Assembly (NCBI GenBank): GCA_903834645.1 | Contig: CAILKA010000224.1 | Location: 1-11,815 of the forward strand | Source of the DNA: an uncultured beta proteobacterium | GTDB taxonomy: Bacteria; Pseudomonadota; Gammaproteobacteria; Burkholderiales; Burkholderiaceae_C | DNA length: 11,815 nt | Direction: 5' to 3' | Shown here: one piece after another, positions 1 to 10,299 of the stretch | How positions within the stretch are numbered: the stretch's first letter is position 1 | How the letters are laid out: each line of letters opens with the position of its first letter | Translations under genes and position numbers: made by a program | Notes under the pieces: model-generated | Seen by the model: the letters and a program-made list of their open reading frames with translations, nothing else | Told to the model about the DNA's origin: nothing | The model's database searches: none

Positions 1-1440
1 AGCGAAGAGGGGGGCGCCGAGCCCCCGCACCTGTCCGACACCCGTGCACCCGCTGCGGCGCCGGCCCACCCGGGCCCGGCCAGCGCGGAAGCGGGCGGCA
101 TGGCACGCACGGGTGCAGCCCCCGGCGAGGCCGCCTCGCCTGTGGCGCCCGGCGGGCGCGCTGCGGGCTCCGCCTCCACCCCGGCCTACGTCGAGCTCAA
201 GGGCGAGCTCTACCGGCGGCTGCTCGAGCGCATCGATCTCGACGCGCTGCGTGCACTCGACCCCTCGAGGCTGCGCGAGGAGCTGCGCACGCTCATCGAG
301 CGGCTCATCCAGGAGTCGAGCCTGCCGCTGAACGCGCGCGAGCAGCGGCAGGTCGCCATCGACATCGAGCACGAGGTGATGGGCCTGGGCCCGCTGGAGC
401 CGCTGCTGGCCGACGCAGGGATCTCCGACATCCTCGTCAACGGGCCACAGGAGGTGTGGATCGAGCGCGGCGGGCGCCTGGAGCACACCCCCGTGCGCTT
501 CGACGACGAGCGCCACCTGCTGCGCATCATCGACCGCATCGTCTCGCGCGTGGGCCGCCGGGTGGATGAGGCAAGCCCGATGGTGGACGCGCGGCTGCCC
601 GACGGCTCGCGCGTGAACGCGATCATCCCGCCGCTGGCGCTGGACGGCCCGGCGCTGTCGATCCGCAAGTTCTCGCGCGTGCCGCTGGCCCTGGACGACC
701 TCGTGCACCTGGGCACGCTCACCCCGGAGATGGCTGCGCTGCTGCGCGCGATGGTGCGCGCGCGGCTGAACCTGCTGATCTCGGGCGGCACGGGCAGCGG
801 CAAGACCACGACGCTCAACGTGCTGTCGGCCTTCATCCCCGAGCGCGAGCGCATCGTCACGATCGAGGATGCGGCAGAGCTGCAGCTGCAGCAGCCGCAC
901 GTGGTGCGGCTGGAGACGCGCCCACCCAACGTCGAGGGGCGCGGCGAGGTGGCGCAGCGCGCGCTCGTGCGCAACGCGCTGCGCATGCGGCCCGACCGGA
1001 TCATCCTGGGCGAGGTGCGCGGCGACGAGGCCTTCGACATGCTGCAGGCCATGAACACGGGCCACGACGGCTCGATGGCCACCGTGCACGCCAACTCCCC
1101 GCGCGACGCGCTGCTGCGCGTGGAGAACATGATCGGCATGGCCGGCCTGCACATGAGCGCGCGGGCTGCGCGCCAGCAGATCGCCTCGGCTCTGACTGCG
1201 GTGCTGCAGGTGCAGCGCCTGTCCGACGGCCGGCGCCGGATCGTGGCGCTGTCGGAGATCACCGGCATGGAGGGCGAGGTGGTGACGATGCAGGACCTCT
1301 TCGTCTTCGAGCAGACGGGTGTGGATGAGCAGGGCCAGGTGCTCGGGCGCCACCGCCCCACGGGCGTGCGTCCGCAGTTCCAGGGGCGGCTGGACGCACA
1401 CGGCGAGCGGCTGCCCGACGACCTCTACGAACCCGCCTGA
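1..1440 (+). CDS. tadA: Tad pilus assembly ATPase TadA/CpaF (5' end not resolved)
   Basis: Cytoplasmic secretion ATPase of the type II/IV secretion (GspE/VirB11) superfamily; in Tad systems it powers Flp pilus assembly at the inner membrane together with TadB and TadC. Numbering from the Met at 100 (446 aa), a Pro/Ala/Gly-rich N-terminus leads into the CpaF-type helical region from about residue 32 (ELKGELYRRLLERIDL). Then come the Walker A motif GGTGSGKTTT (Lys235), a Walker B-like LGEVRG (Glu305) and the His box ATVHANSP (His330). The reading frame is open without a stop back to base 1, and those upstream codons are also G/C-rich at the third position and give the same low-complexity composition. 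The true start is therefore probably outside the window, although ATG 100 with a GGAAG 8 nt upstream is possible. The stop at 1438-1440 is followed closely by tadB. The function call is firm; only the start is uncertain. Confidence 0.93.
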   Translation, partial: SEEGGAEPPHLSDTRAPAAAPAHPGPASAEAGGMARTGAAPGEAASPVAPGGRAAGSASTPAYVELKGELYRRLLERIDLDALRALDPSRLREELRTLIERLIQESSLPLNAREQRQVAIDIEHEVMGLGPLEPLLADAGISDILVNGPQEVWIERGGRLEHTPVRFDDERHLLRIIDRIVSRVGRRVDEASPMVDARLPDGSRVNAIIPPLALDGPALSIRKFSRVPLALDDLVHLGTLTPEMAALLRAMVRARLNLLISGGTGSGKTTTLNVLSAFIPERERIVTIEDAAELQLQQPHVVRLETRPPNVEGRGEVAQRALVRNALRMRPDRIILGEVRGDEAFDMLQAMNTGHDGSMATVHANSPRDALLRVENMIGMAGLHMSARAARQQIASALTAVLQVQRLSDGRRRIVALSEITGMEGEVVTMQDLFVFEQTGVDEQGQVLGRHRPTGVRPQFQGRLDAHGERLPDDLYEPA

Positions 1441-1452
1441 AGGAGCGTCACC

Positions 1453-2454
1453 ATGGACACCCCGATGCTGCTCACGCTCGTGGTCGCCTTCGTCGCGGTC
1501 GTGGCCGCGCTCGAGGGCGCGTGGATGCTGTGGAACGACACGCGCGGCCCGCAGGCTCGCAGGCTGCGCCAGCGCGTGCGCGCAATCTCCGCAGGCGGCC
1601 ACGGCCAGGCCCAGGCGGCGCTCCTGAAGCGCAGGATGGGTGAGGAGGGCAGCTGGCTCGAGCGGCTGGCCCTGGCGCTGCCGCACAGCTCCAGCCTGGA
1701 CCGCTGGATCGAGCAGGCCGGGCTGGAGCTGCCAGCCTCCCGGCTGCTGGGAACCTCGCTGGCCGCGGGCGTGCTCGTGCTGCTGGGCACCCTCTTGCTC
1801 GGCGCGCCGCTGCGCATGGCCACCGCAGGCGGCCTCGGTGCAGCGGCACTGCCCCTGCTGTGGCTCGGGTGGCGGCGCGCGCGCCGGCTGGCTGGGCTGC
1901 GCGCGCAGCTGCCCGACGCCGTGGACCTGATGGCGCGCTCGCTGCGCGCCGGGCACGCGCTGCCCTCGGCGCTGCAGATGGTGGGGGAAGAGTCGCCCGA
2001 GCCGCTGGCCGAGGAGTTCCGCATCACGCACGACGAGCTCAACTTCGGCCTCGGCCTGGACGAGGCGCTGCGCAACCTGGCCGCGCGGGTGCCCGGCGAC
2101 GACATGCGCTTTCTCGTGATCGCCGTGCTGCTGCAGCGCGAGACCGGCGGCAACCTCGCGCACCTGCTCACCAACATCGCGCAGCTCGTGCGCTCGCGCA
2201 TGCGGCTGCTGGGCAAGGTGCGCGTGCTCGCCGCGGAGGGCAAGTTCTCGGCCTGGATCCTGGCGCTGATGCCGCCGGTGGTCGGTGCGGTGCTGGCAGC
2301 CATCAACCCCACCTTCATGTCGTTGCTGTGGCGCGACCCGATCGGCGTGCAGCTGATCCAGATGTGCCTGGTGCTCTACGCCGTCGGGGTGCTGTGGATG
2401 ACGCGCCTGGCGGCTGCGGGTGTGAACCCGCTCCTGGATGGAATGACGACATGA
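1453..2454 (+). CDS. tadB: Tad pilus inner-membrane platform protein TadB
   Basis: A 333-residue T2SSF-domain protein, one of the two GspF-like platform subunits that form the inner-membrane base on which the TadA ATPase acts. An N-terminal membrane segment spans residues 5-25 and two more lie around 98-140. The cytoplasmic T2SSF core starts near LPDAVDLMARSL (153-164) and includes GDDMRFL (near 216) and QRETGGNLAHLL (about 227-238), which are typical of TadB. Two hydrophobic C-terminal segments follow. ATG 1453 is well supported by an AAGGAG at 1440-1445 that begins at the last base of the tadA stop codon. The gene ends in an ATGA overlap with tadC, so translational coupling is likely and the three genes form one operon. 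Length is normal for the family. Confidence 0.95.
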   Translation: MDTPMLLTLVVAFVAVVAALEGAWMLWNDTRGPQARRLRQRVRAISAGGHGQAQAALLKRRMGEEGSWLERLALALPHSSSLDRWIEQAGLELPASRLLGTSLAAGVLVLLGTLLLGAPLRMATAGGLGAAALPLLWLGWRRARRLAGLRAQLPDAVDLMARSLRAGHALPSALQMVGEESPEPLAEEFRITHDELNFGLGLDEALRNLAARVPGDDMRFLVIAVLLQRETGGNLAHLLTNIAQLVRSRMRLLGKVRVLAAEGKFSAWILALMPPVVGAVLAAINPTFMSLLWRDPIGVQLIQMCLVLYAVGVLWMTRLAAAGVNPLLDGMTT

Positions 2455-3440
2455 ATGCTGCGGACATCCTGCTCCTGGTTGTGCTCTTCCTGCTCGTGTG
2501 CGGCATCGTCGCCACGGGTGCCTATTGGCTGGGCGACCGCTCGCGGATGCGTGCGCGCATTGCGCAAGGTGCCAGCGTCGCTGCCGCTGCCACCGGCCTG
2601 CCCGGCGGGGCTGCGGCGCCCGAGCCCGGCGTCTCGGGTGTGGACGCGCACGGCGACTCCGCGCTGCAGCGCCTGGCCACCCCCGCCGCCCGGCTGGCCG
2701 GCGCGGGCGATGCCCAGTCGATCTCGCGCCTGCAGGCGCACTTCCTCCAGGCAGGCCTGCGGGCGCGGGCCGCGCCGATGTACTTCCTGGCGCTCAAGAC
2801 CGTGCTGGCGCTCGGGCTGCCGCTGCTGGCCTGGGTTGCGCTGAGCGTGGGCGGCTGGCGCATGGAGGGCGCGCGCGTGCCCCTCATGCTCGTGGTGGCG
2901 GCCGCAGCCGGCCTGTACCTGCCCTCGCTGGCCCTGCGCTGGCGCGTGGCGCGGCGCCAGCGGGCCCTGTTCGAGGCTTTTCCGGACGCCATCGACCTGA
3001 TGATCGTGTGCGTGGAGGCGGGCCTGAGCCTGGACACGGCGATCCAGCGCGCCGGCCAGGAGATGGCGCTGCGCAGCCCGGCACTGGCCGAGGAGCTCGC
3101 GCTCGTGGGCACGGAGCTGCGCATCGGCGCCACGCGCGACCGCGCGCTGCGCAACCTCGCCACGCGCACCGGCGTGCCCGAGGTGGGCGCCTTCGTGGCC
3201 GCGCTTCTGCAGGCCGACCGCTTCGGCACCGCCATCGCCGACTCCATGCGGGTGCATGCGGAGGACCTGCGGCTGCGCCGCCAGTACCGCGCCGAGGAGG
3301 CCGCCGCGCGGATCCCGACGCAGCTGCTCTTTCCGCTGGTGCTGACGATCCTGCCGGCACTGTTCGTCGTGCTCGTCGGGCCGGCGGCCATCGGCCTGGC
3401 GCGCCAGGTGCTGCCCATGATGGGTGGCTCGGGGGGCTGA
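2451..3440 (+). CDS. tadC: Tad pilus inner-membrane platform protein TadC
   Basis: A 329-residue T2SSF-domain protein, the partner of TadB in the Tad pilus platform. The N-terminal membrane segment is at about residues 6-25, and two more lie near 117-135 and 144-162. The diagnostic TadC sequence FPDAIDLMIVCVEAGLSLD starts at residue 177, and a hydrophobic hairpin lies around 294-317. ATG 2451 overlaps the tadB stop codon by four bases (ATGA). An open frame extends far upstream of this ATG, but that part is out-of-frame tadB and encodes nothing recognisable, so the overlap start is chosen. No strong Shine-Dalgarno is visible (a weak GGATGGA lies in the tadB end), which fits coupled translation. 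In many Tad loci the TPR lipoprotein gene tadD comes next; here an unrelated cation ATPase does. Confidence 0.94.
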   Translation: MNAADILLLVVLFLLVCGIVATGAYWLGDRSRMRARIAQGASVAAAATGLPGGAAAPEPGVSGVDAHGDSALQRLATPAARLAGAGDAQSISRLQAHFLQAGLRARAAPMYFLALKTVLALGLPLLAWVALSVGGWRMEGARVPLMLVVAAAAGLYLPSLALRWRVARRQRALFEAFPDAIDLMIVCVEAGLSLDTAIQRAGQEMALRSPALAEELALVGTELRIGATRDRALRNLATRTGVPEVGAFVAALLQADRFGTAIADSMRVHAEDLRLRRQYRAEEAAARIPTQLLFPLVLTILPALFVVLVGPAAIGLARQVLPMMGGSGG

Positions 3441-3464
3441 AGCCGGCAGCCCGCCTCCATGGGT

Positions 3465-3476
3465 GACACTCGGCCC
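3465..3476 (+). promoter_or_regulatory. possible leaderless -10 element of the P-type ATPase gene
   Basis: The hexamer GACACT (3465-3470) lies 6 nt before ATG 3477. It keeps the A2, A4 and T6 bases of the -10 consensus, and transcription would then begin at or next to the start codon. The same arrangement (GATACT, 7 nt, ATG) precedes the MFS gene at 6975. No good -35 is visible and a weak GGGTGA (3461-3466) could instead act as a ribosome binding site, so this is a candidate only. Confidence 0.35.
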
Positions 3477-6026
<2,550 letters not shown>

Positions 6027-6078
6027 CCCCGGAACCCGCAACGGCGACCGGCTGAACACCCGGCACCCCGCACGACGA

Positions 6079-6945
6079 ATGGAAACCCCGCTCCTGCTGG
6101 CCGCCCTGCTCAGCGCCATGCTGCACGCGGGCTGGAATGCCGCCATCAAGGCCAGCGCGGCTCCTGCCGAGACGATGGCCGCGCAGATGACGGCCGCCGC
6201 GCTCATCGGCGCCGCCGGCCTGCTCGTGACGGGGCTGCCGCCCCCGGCCGCCTGGCCCTGGATCGCCTGCAGCACGGCGATGAACACGGTGGCCGTGGGC
6301 GCGACGCTGCGCGCCTACCGCGAGGGCGGCTTCGGCACGGTGTATCCGATCGCGCGCGCCACCTCGGTGCTCGTCGTGGCTGGCAGCTCCGCCTGGCTCG
6401 TGGGCGAGCAGCTGGGCACCTGGGCGGCGCTCGGGGTGGGCTGCGTGGCCACGGCGCTGCTGCTGCTGGCGCGCGACACGGTCCGGAGCACCCCGGCCAG
6501 CGCAACGGCTGGCGCCTCCTCGACATTGCCACCCGCCGCCCTCGCGTGGACGCTGGGTGCCGGCGTGGCCACCGCCGGCTACGTGCTCAGCGACGCGCAG
6601 GCCGTGCGCGCAGCCGGCTCGCCCTGGGCCTACGCCTTTGCCGTGAGCGTGACCAACGCGCTGGCCATGGGCTGGCGCCAGCGCGCGCTGGGCAGCCCCT
6701 GGGCGCTGCTCGTGCGCCACGCCCGCACGGGGGTGCCCGCCGGCATCGTGGCCACGGTGTCGTATGCGCTCATCCTGTGGGTCTACACGGGCGCACCCAT
6801 CGCCCCGGCCGCAGCGCTGCGCGACACGAGCGCCGTCTTCGCGATGCTGATCGCGGTGGTGTGGCTCAAGGAGCCGATGCCCGTCAGGCGGCTGGCCGTC
6901 GTGGCGCTGGCGCTGGCCGGCGTGCCGCTGCTGCGGCTGGGGTGA
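6079..6945 (+). CDS. EamA/DMT-superfamily membrane permease
   Basis: A 288-residue integral membrane protein of the drug/metabolite transporter superfamily; these are mostly inner-membrane exporters of small metabolites, and the substrate here cannot be told. Two EamA-type halves are visible. The first ends with YPIARATS (89-96) and a following helix with GEQLG (109-113). The second carries ALRDTSAVFA (246-255) and VVWLKEP (260-266), with about ten hydrophobic segments overall and an Ala/Ser/Thr linker near 135-155. The chosen start, ATG 6079, puts the first helix (PLLLAALLSAMLHAGWN) right at the N-terminus, as in homologues. An earlier in-frame ATG at 5977 lies inside the ATPase gene and adds charged, non-homologous sequence. 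No convincing ribosome binding site is seen. The gene lies 52 nt after the ATPase stop and 29 nt before the MFS gene. Confidence 0.85.
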   Translation: METPLLLAALLSAMLHAGWNAAIKASAAPAETMAAQMTAAALIGAAGLLVTGLPPPAAWPWIACSTAMNTVAVGATLRAYREGGFGTVYPIARATSVLVVAGSSAWLVGEQLGTWAALGVGCVATALLLLARDTVRSTPASATAGASSTLPPAALAWTLGAGVATAGYVLSDAQAVRAAGSPWAYAFAVSVTNALAMGWRQRALGSPWALLVRHARTGVPAGIVATVSYALILWVYTGAPIAPAAALRDTSAVFAMLIAVVWLKEPMPVRRLAVVALALAGVPLLRLG

Positions 6946-6961
6946 GGCGTCTCGGCAGCGC

Positions 6962-6974
6962 GATACTCGTGCCC
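6962..6974 (+). promoter_or_regulatory. possible leaderless -10 element of the MFS gene
   Basis: GATACT (6962-6967) matches four of six bases of the -10 consensus and ends 7 nt before ATG 6975, with no Shine-Dalgarno in between. This matches the pattern upstream of the P-type ATPase (GACACTCG-GCCC-ATG versus GATACTCGTGCCC-ATG). It may mark independent, leaderless transcription of the MFS gene. No clear -35 was found. Confidence 0.4.
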
Positions 6975-8213
6975 ATGCCGAGTGCCGACACCGCCACCCC
7001 ACCAGCTACCCCACCAGCCGCTCCGCCAGCCGCCGAAGCAACGGCCGCGGCGCACCGCCCGACGCAGCTGCTGCTCAACCTCGGGCACGCGATCGACCAC
7101 ATGTTCCTGCTGATCTTCGCCACCGCCGTGACGGCGATCGCGCAGGACTTCGGCCTCACGCGCTGGGAGGACCTGATGCCCTACGGTGTGCTCGCCTTCC
7201 TGATGTTCGGCCTGGGCTCGCTGCCTGCGGGCAAGCTCGGCGACCAGTGGGGCAGGCGCGCGATGATGGTGGTGTTCTTCGTGGGCATCGGCACGGCCTC
7301 CATCGGCGTGGCGCTGGCACACACGCCGCTGCAGCTGGCGCTGGCCCTGGGTCTGCTGGGCACCTTCGCGGCCATCTACCACCCCGTGGGCATCCCGATG
7401 CTGCTGCAAGGCGCGAGCCGCCCGGGCTGGACGATCGGCGTCAACGGGCTGGCGGGCAACCTGGGGATCGCGGTGGCCGCGCTCGTCACGGGCTTTCTGG
7501 TCAAGCACCTGGGCTGGCGCGCGGCCTTCGTCATCCCGGGCGTGGTGGCCATCGCCTGCGGCATCGCCTTCGCGCGCCTGGCGCGCCAGGAGGGCACACC
7601 CGCGGCGCGCCGGGCCCCCTCGGCCGCCGCGCCCGCTGGCGTGTCGATCGCGCTCATCCTCGTCGTGATGACGCTCGGATCGACCACGGGCAACCTGCTG
7701 TTCAACCTCTCGACCAACGCCAACTACGAGCTCCTGGCCGACCGGCTGGCTGCCGTCACGCGCGACCCCGCACTGGTCGGGGCGCTGCTGGCAGGGGTCT
7801 ACACGATCGCCTCGTTCGCGCAGCTCGTCGTGGGCCGGCTCATCGACCGCGTTCCGCTCAAGACGCTGTACCTGGGAGTCGTCGTCGTGCAAGGCGGGCT
7901 GCTGGCGCTGGCCACGCAACTCAGCGGCTGGGCCTTCTACGCGGCGCTGCTGGCCTGCATGGCCTTCATCTTCGGCAGCATCCCCTTCACCGACGCCATG
8001 CTCGCGCGCTACGTGGACGACCGCATGCGCTCGCGCGTGGCGGGGCTGCGGCTGACCATCTCGCTGGGCGCGAGTTCGGCGGCGGTGTGGGTGCTCGGGC
8101 CACTGGTGAAGGCAGCCGGCTTCACGACCCTGCTGTGGGTGATGGCAGGCATCTCGCTGCTCACCTTCACGGTGGTCACGCGCCTGCCCGCGCAGGGCGC
8201 CCCGGCTCGCTGA
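6975..8213 (+). CDS. MFS transporter
   Basis: A 412-residue major facilitator superfamily permease with about 12 hydrophobic segments. It starts with a hydrophilic Pro/Ala/Thr-rich tail (residues 4-25), then helix 1 from about residue 31 (LLLNLGHAIDHMFLL). MFS motif A is LPAGKLGDQWGRR (83-95), between helices 2 and 3. A conserved-looking YHPVG (135-139) follows in helix 4. A charged, Ala-rich loop lies between the two six-helix halves, near 205-220. The N-terminal His/Asp pattern and the HP motif recall the fosmidomycin-resistance (Fsr)-like branch, but this is a loose resemblance and the substrate is unknown. ATG 6975 is the only reasonable start before helix 1. The gene lies 29 nt after the DMT gene, both probably exporters, and converges with the OtnC-like gene. 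Confidence 0.88.
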   Translation: MPSADTATPPATPPAAPPAAEATAAAHRPTQLLLNLGHAIDHMFLLIFATAVTAIAQDFGLTRWEDLMPYGVLAFLMFGLGSLPAGKLGDQWGRRAMMVVFFVGIGTASIGVALAHTPLQLALALGLLGTFAAIYHPVGIPMLLQGASRPGWTIGVNGLAGNLGIAVAALVTGFLVKHLGWRAAFVIPGVVAIACGIAFARLARQEGTPAARRAPSAAAPAGVSIALILVVMTLGSTTGNLLFNLSTNANYELLADRLAAVTRDPALVGALLAGVYTIASFAQLVVGRLIDRVPLKTLYLGVVVVQGGLLALATQLSGWAFYAALLACMAFIFGSIPFTDAMLARYVDDRMRSRVAGLRLTISLGASSAAVWVLGPLVKAAGFTTLLWVMAGISLLTFTVVTRLPAQGAPAR

Positions 8214-8221
8214 GACCTCGC

Positions 8222-8250
8222 GCGCCCCTTGCCGGCACGGGCTTGGGCGC
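8222..8250. terminator. inverted repeat between convergent genes, possible bidirectional terminator
   Basis: GCGCCC (8222-8227) pairs with GGGCGC (8245-8250) around an 18-nt loop. It lies in the 44-nt gap between the MFS stop (8213) and the stop of the OtnC-like gene (8258). The position suits a shared terminator, but the stem is short and no T-run follows on either strand. Confidence 0.3.
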
Positions 8251-8257
8251 CTGCCGC

Positions 8258-8932
8258 CTACCAGCTCGCCCCGAAGGCCTGCCTGAGCTCGTCGAGCTGC
8301 TCCGGCGTGAGCGGCGAGGGTGCCGGGCGCGTGAGCAGCCACAGCCGCGCCGTCTCCTCGAGCTCCTCCAGCACGCTGCTGGCCTGTGCCGGCGTGCGGT
8401 GCCACACGTTCGGACCGAGCCGGTCGAGCATCACCGCACGAATGGGCGTGCCGCGCGCGGCCATTGCCGCTATGCGTTGCGCCACGAGCTCGGCTGCACG
8501 CGGGTCACCCGGCCGGTGATACGGGATGAGCGGCACGTGCCCGACCTTCATCACGTAGTACGGCGTGATCGGCGGCACGATGTCGTCCGGGCTCCACACG
8601 CCCTGGAGGGTGAGCGCCACCAGGTGCGTGGAGTGCGTGTGCAGCACGCAGCGTGCCTCGGGTGCAGCCGCATAGATGCGGCGGTGCAGCGCGAGCGTCT
8701 TGCTCGCGGGGTCCCCGCCGAGTTGCGCGCCCTGTGGGTCCAGCCGCGCCAGCCGCGCCGGGTCGAGCGTGCCCAGGCAGGCGTCGGTGGGCGTGATGAG
8801 AAAGCCATCTTCCAGCCGCACGCTGATGTTGCCCGCGGTGGCGTGCACGTAGCCGCGCTCGAAGAGCGAGCGCCCCACGCGGCAGACCTCCTCGCGCAGG
8901 CGCGATTCGTCGGACAGCCCCGGCGCGGTCAC
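8258..8932 (-). CDS. class II aldolase, OtnC-like (3-oxo-tetronate 4-phosphate decarboxylase family), variant active site
   Basis: A 224-residue class II aldolase/adducin-domain protein. In the OtnK/OtnC pathway such enzymes decarboxylate 3-oxo-tetronate 4-phosphate to dihydroxyacetone phosphate in the cytoplasm. Visible motifs are AGNISVR (33-39), ITPTDACLG (46-54), VLHTHSTH (96-103, keeping two zinc-ligand histidines, His98 and His100), PPITPYYVMKVG (120-131), YHRPGD (138-143) and LEELEETARL (188-197). Two positions differ from E. coli YgbL and FucA as I recall them. The catalytic Glu of the PSKE/PSSE motif is Thr79 (ASKT), and the third zinc His of NHG is Leu172 (DRLGPNVW). GTG 8932 overlaps the otnK stop (GTGA) with GAGGTG 5 nt upstream, giving a family-typical length; an open frame further upstream is antisense-frame sequence inside otnK. 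The fold is certain, while OtnC activity is only inferred from the context. Confidence 0.85.
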   Translation of the reverse strand: MTAPGLSDESRLREEVCRVGRSLFERGYVHATAGNISVRLEDGFLITPTDACLGTLDPARLARLDPQGAQLGGDPASKTLALHRRIYAAAPEARCVLHTHSTHLVALTLQGVWSPDDIVPPITPYYVMKVGHVPLIPYHRPGDPRAAELVAQRIAAMAARGTPIRAVMLDRLGPNVWHRTPAQASSVLEELEETARLWLLTRPAPSPLTPEQLDELRQAFGASW

Positions 8933-10230
8933 GTCAGCACCTCGAAAGCGCGGGTGAAGAAAGCCGTGCCGCCGAAGTTGCCCGACTTCAGCGCCAGGTG
9001 CAGGCCCTGCGGCCGAAGGGCGCACGGCGCGTGGCACCACGGCACGCCCGGGTCGATCTGCGGACCGATGCGCAGTGCCGAGATGCCCAGCGCCTGCACG
9101 CATGCGCCCGACGTCTCGCCCCCGGCCACGACGAGCTGCCCGACCCCGGCTTGCACGAGACCCTGCGCCACGCGCGCGAGCGCATGTTCCACGAGCTCGC
9201 CCGCGCGCTGCGCGCCCAACTGCTCCTGCACCGCACGCACCGCCTCGGGCGCGGCCGTGGCATAGACCAGCACAGGCTGCGGCCCGAGCCGGGGCCGTGC
9301 CCATGCAAGGGCCTCGCCTGCCACGTCCTGCCCGGCCGCCAGGCGCAGCGGATCCACCGCAAAGGCCGTACCGCCGCGGCCGATGAAATCGGACACCTGC
9401 GCATTGGTGGCCGCCGAGCAGCTGCCGCTGACCACCGCCCGGGCCCCGAGCGCGGCCGGCAGCCGCGCCGCCTGCGCGCTCGGCGCAAGCCCATGGCGCG
9501 CCGGGATGCCGATGGCCAGCCCGGAGCCGGACACGACGAGCGCGGCGTCCTGCGCCGCTTCGGCCAGCACGTGCAGGTCCGCGTCTTCCACCGCATCGGC
9601 CACCGCGAAGGCGAATCCTTCAGTTTCGAGCGCGGCCAGCCGCGCACGCGCCGCCGCCGCGCCCTGGGCCACCGTGCGCCGCTCGAGCAAGGCGCAACGC
9701 GTGGCCGCAAGCTGCGCCTGCAGCACGCGCACCAGGTTGGCGTCCGTCATCGGCGTGAGCGGGTGGTGGCGCATGGGGCTGTCCGACAGCAGCACATCGC
9801 CCACGAAAAGGTGGCCCTTGTAGACCGTACGCCCCGTCTCCGGGAAGGCCGGTGTGACGATCGCGATGCCTGCGCCGACCTCGGCACGCAGCGCCTCGGC
9901 TACCGGGCCGATGTTGCCGCGCGGGGTGGAATCGAAGGTGGAGCAGACCTTGAAGTAGAGCTGCCGCGCCCCCCGCGCGCGTAGCCAACGGGCGGCGGCC
10001 AGCGACTGCGCCACCGCCTGCTCCACCGGCGCCGTGCGGGACTTCAGGGCGACAACGACGGCGTCCACTTCGGCCAGGCCGGGCACCTCGGAAGGGGTGG
10101 CCCCATCCGGAGCCGGGGACGGGCCGCCCGGCACACCGATGGTCTGCACGACGCGCATGCCTGCGCGCACCAGGTTGTTGGCAAGGTCCGTCGCGCCGGT
10201 GAAGTCGTCGGCGATGCAGCCGAGGATCAT
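8929..10230 (-). CDS. otnK: 3-oxo-tetronate kinase (four-carbon acid sugar kinase, DUF1537)
   Basis: A 433-residue cytoplasmic kinase of the four-carbon acid sugar kinase family; OtnK phosphorylates 3-oxo-tetronate at C4 using ATP. The N-terminal substrate-binding domain opens with MILGCIADDFTGATDLANN, the diagnostic ADDFTGATD at residues 7-15. The C-terminal nucleotide-binding domain carries GGETSG (370-375), PGVP (near 394-397) and LALKSGNFGG (412-421). All of these are intact, and length is typical. ATG 10230 is the natural start at the conserved N-terminus, with only a weak purine-rich GAAAG upstream. It is the first gene of a two-gene operon and overlaps the aldolase gene by four bases. 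The usual partners, an oxidising dehydrogenase and the isomerase OtnI, are absent from the window. Related kinases of the same family act on D-threonate, so the substrate is inferred from the aldolase neighbour. Confidence 0.9.
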   Translation of the reverse strand: MILGCIADDFTGATDLANNLVRAGMRVVQTIGVPGGPSPAPDGATPSEVPGLAEVDAVVVALKSRTAPVEQAVAQSLAAARWLRARGARQLYFKVCSTFDSTPRGNIGPVAEALRAEVGAGIAIVTPAFPETGRTVYKGHLFVGDVLLSDSPMRHHPLTPMTDANLVRVLQAQLAATRCALLERRTVAQGAAAARARLAALETEGFAFAVADAVEDADLHVLAEAAQDAALVVSGSGLAIGIPARHGLAPSAQAARLPAALGARAVVSGSCSAATNAQVSDFIGRGGTAFAVDPLRLAAGQDVAGEALAWARPRLGPQPVLVYATAAPEAVRAVQEQLGAQRAGELVEHALARVAQGLVQAGVGQLVVAGGETSGACVQALGISALRIGPQIDPGVPWCHAPCALRPQGLHLALKSGNFGGTAFFTRAFEVLT

Positions 10231-10260
10231 GGGGGGCTTTCTGCGGTTGGGGGGAAGCGA

Positions 10261-10286
10261 GCCCGGGGAACGCCAGTGCCCGGGGA
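10261..10286. repeat. pair of 9-bp direct repeats upstream of otnK
   Basis: GCCCGGGGA occurs at 10261-10269 and again at 10278-10286, 17 bp apart start to start; each copy contains the palindrome CCCGGG. They lie 31-56 bp upstream of the otnK start, in the leader or promoter-proximal region. They could be binding sites for a regulator, or chance in GC-rich DNA. Confidence 0.35.
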
Positions 10287-10299
10287 GTCACGAACCCGC

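Noticed and set aside
1860..2450. Upstream extension of tadC inside tadB
   Set aside because: The added sequence is Ala/Arg-rich out-of-frame tadB with no homology; TadC proteins begin at the membrane segment after ATG 2451.
6783..8405. Open reading frame of 540 codons on the - strand opposite the MFS gene
   Set aside because: It is antisense to the MFS permease with low-complexity His/Arg/Gly/Gln-rich translation; a GC-content artefact.
8258..8932. Naming the aldolase L-fuculose-phosphate aldolase (FucA) or firmly otnC
   Set aside because: The ELEETA end, PPITPYYVM segment and otnK neighbour favour the OtnC branch over FucA, but two canonical active-site residues are missing, so a gene symbol is withheld.
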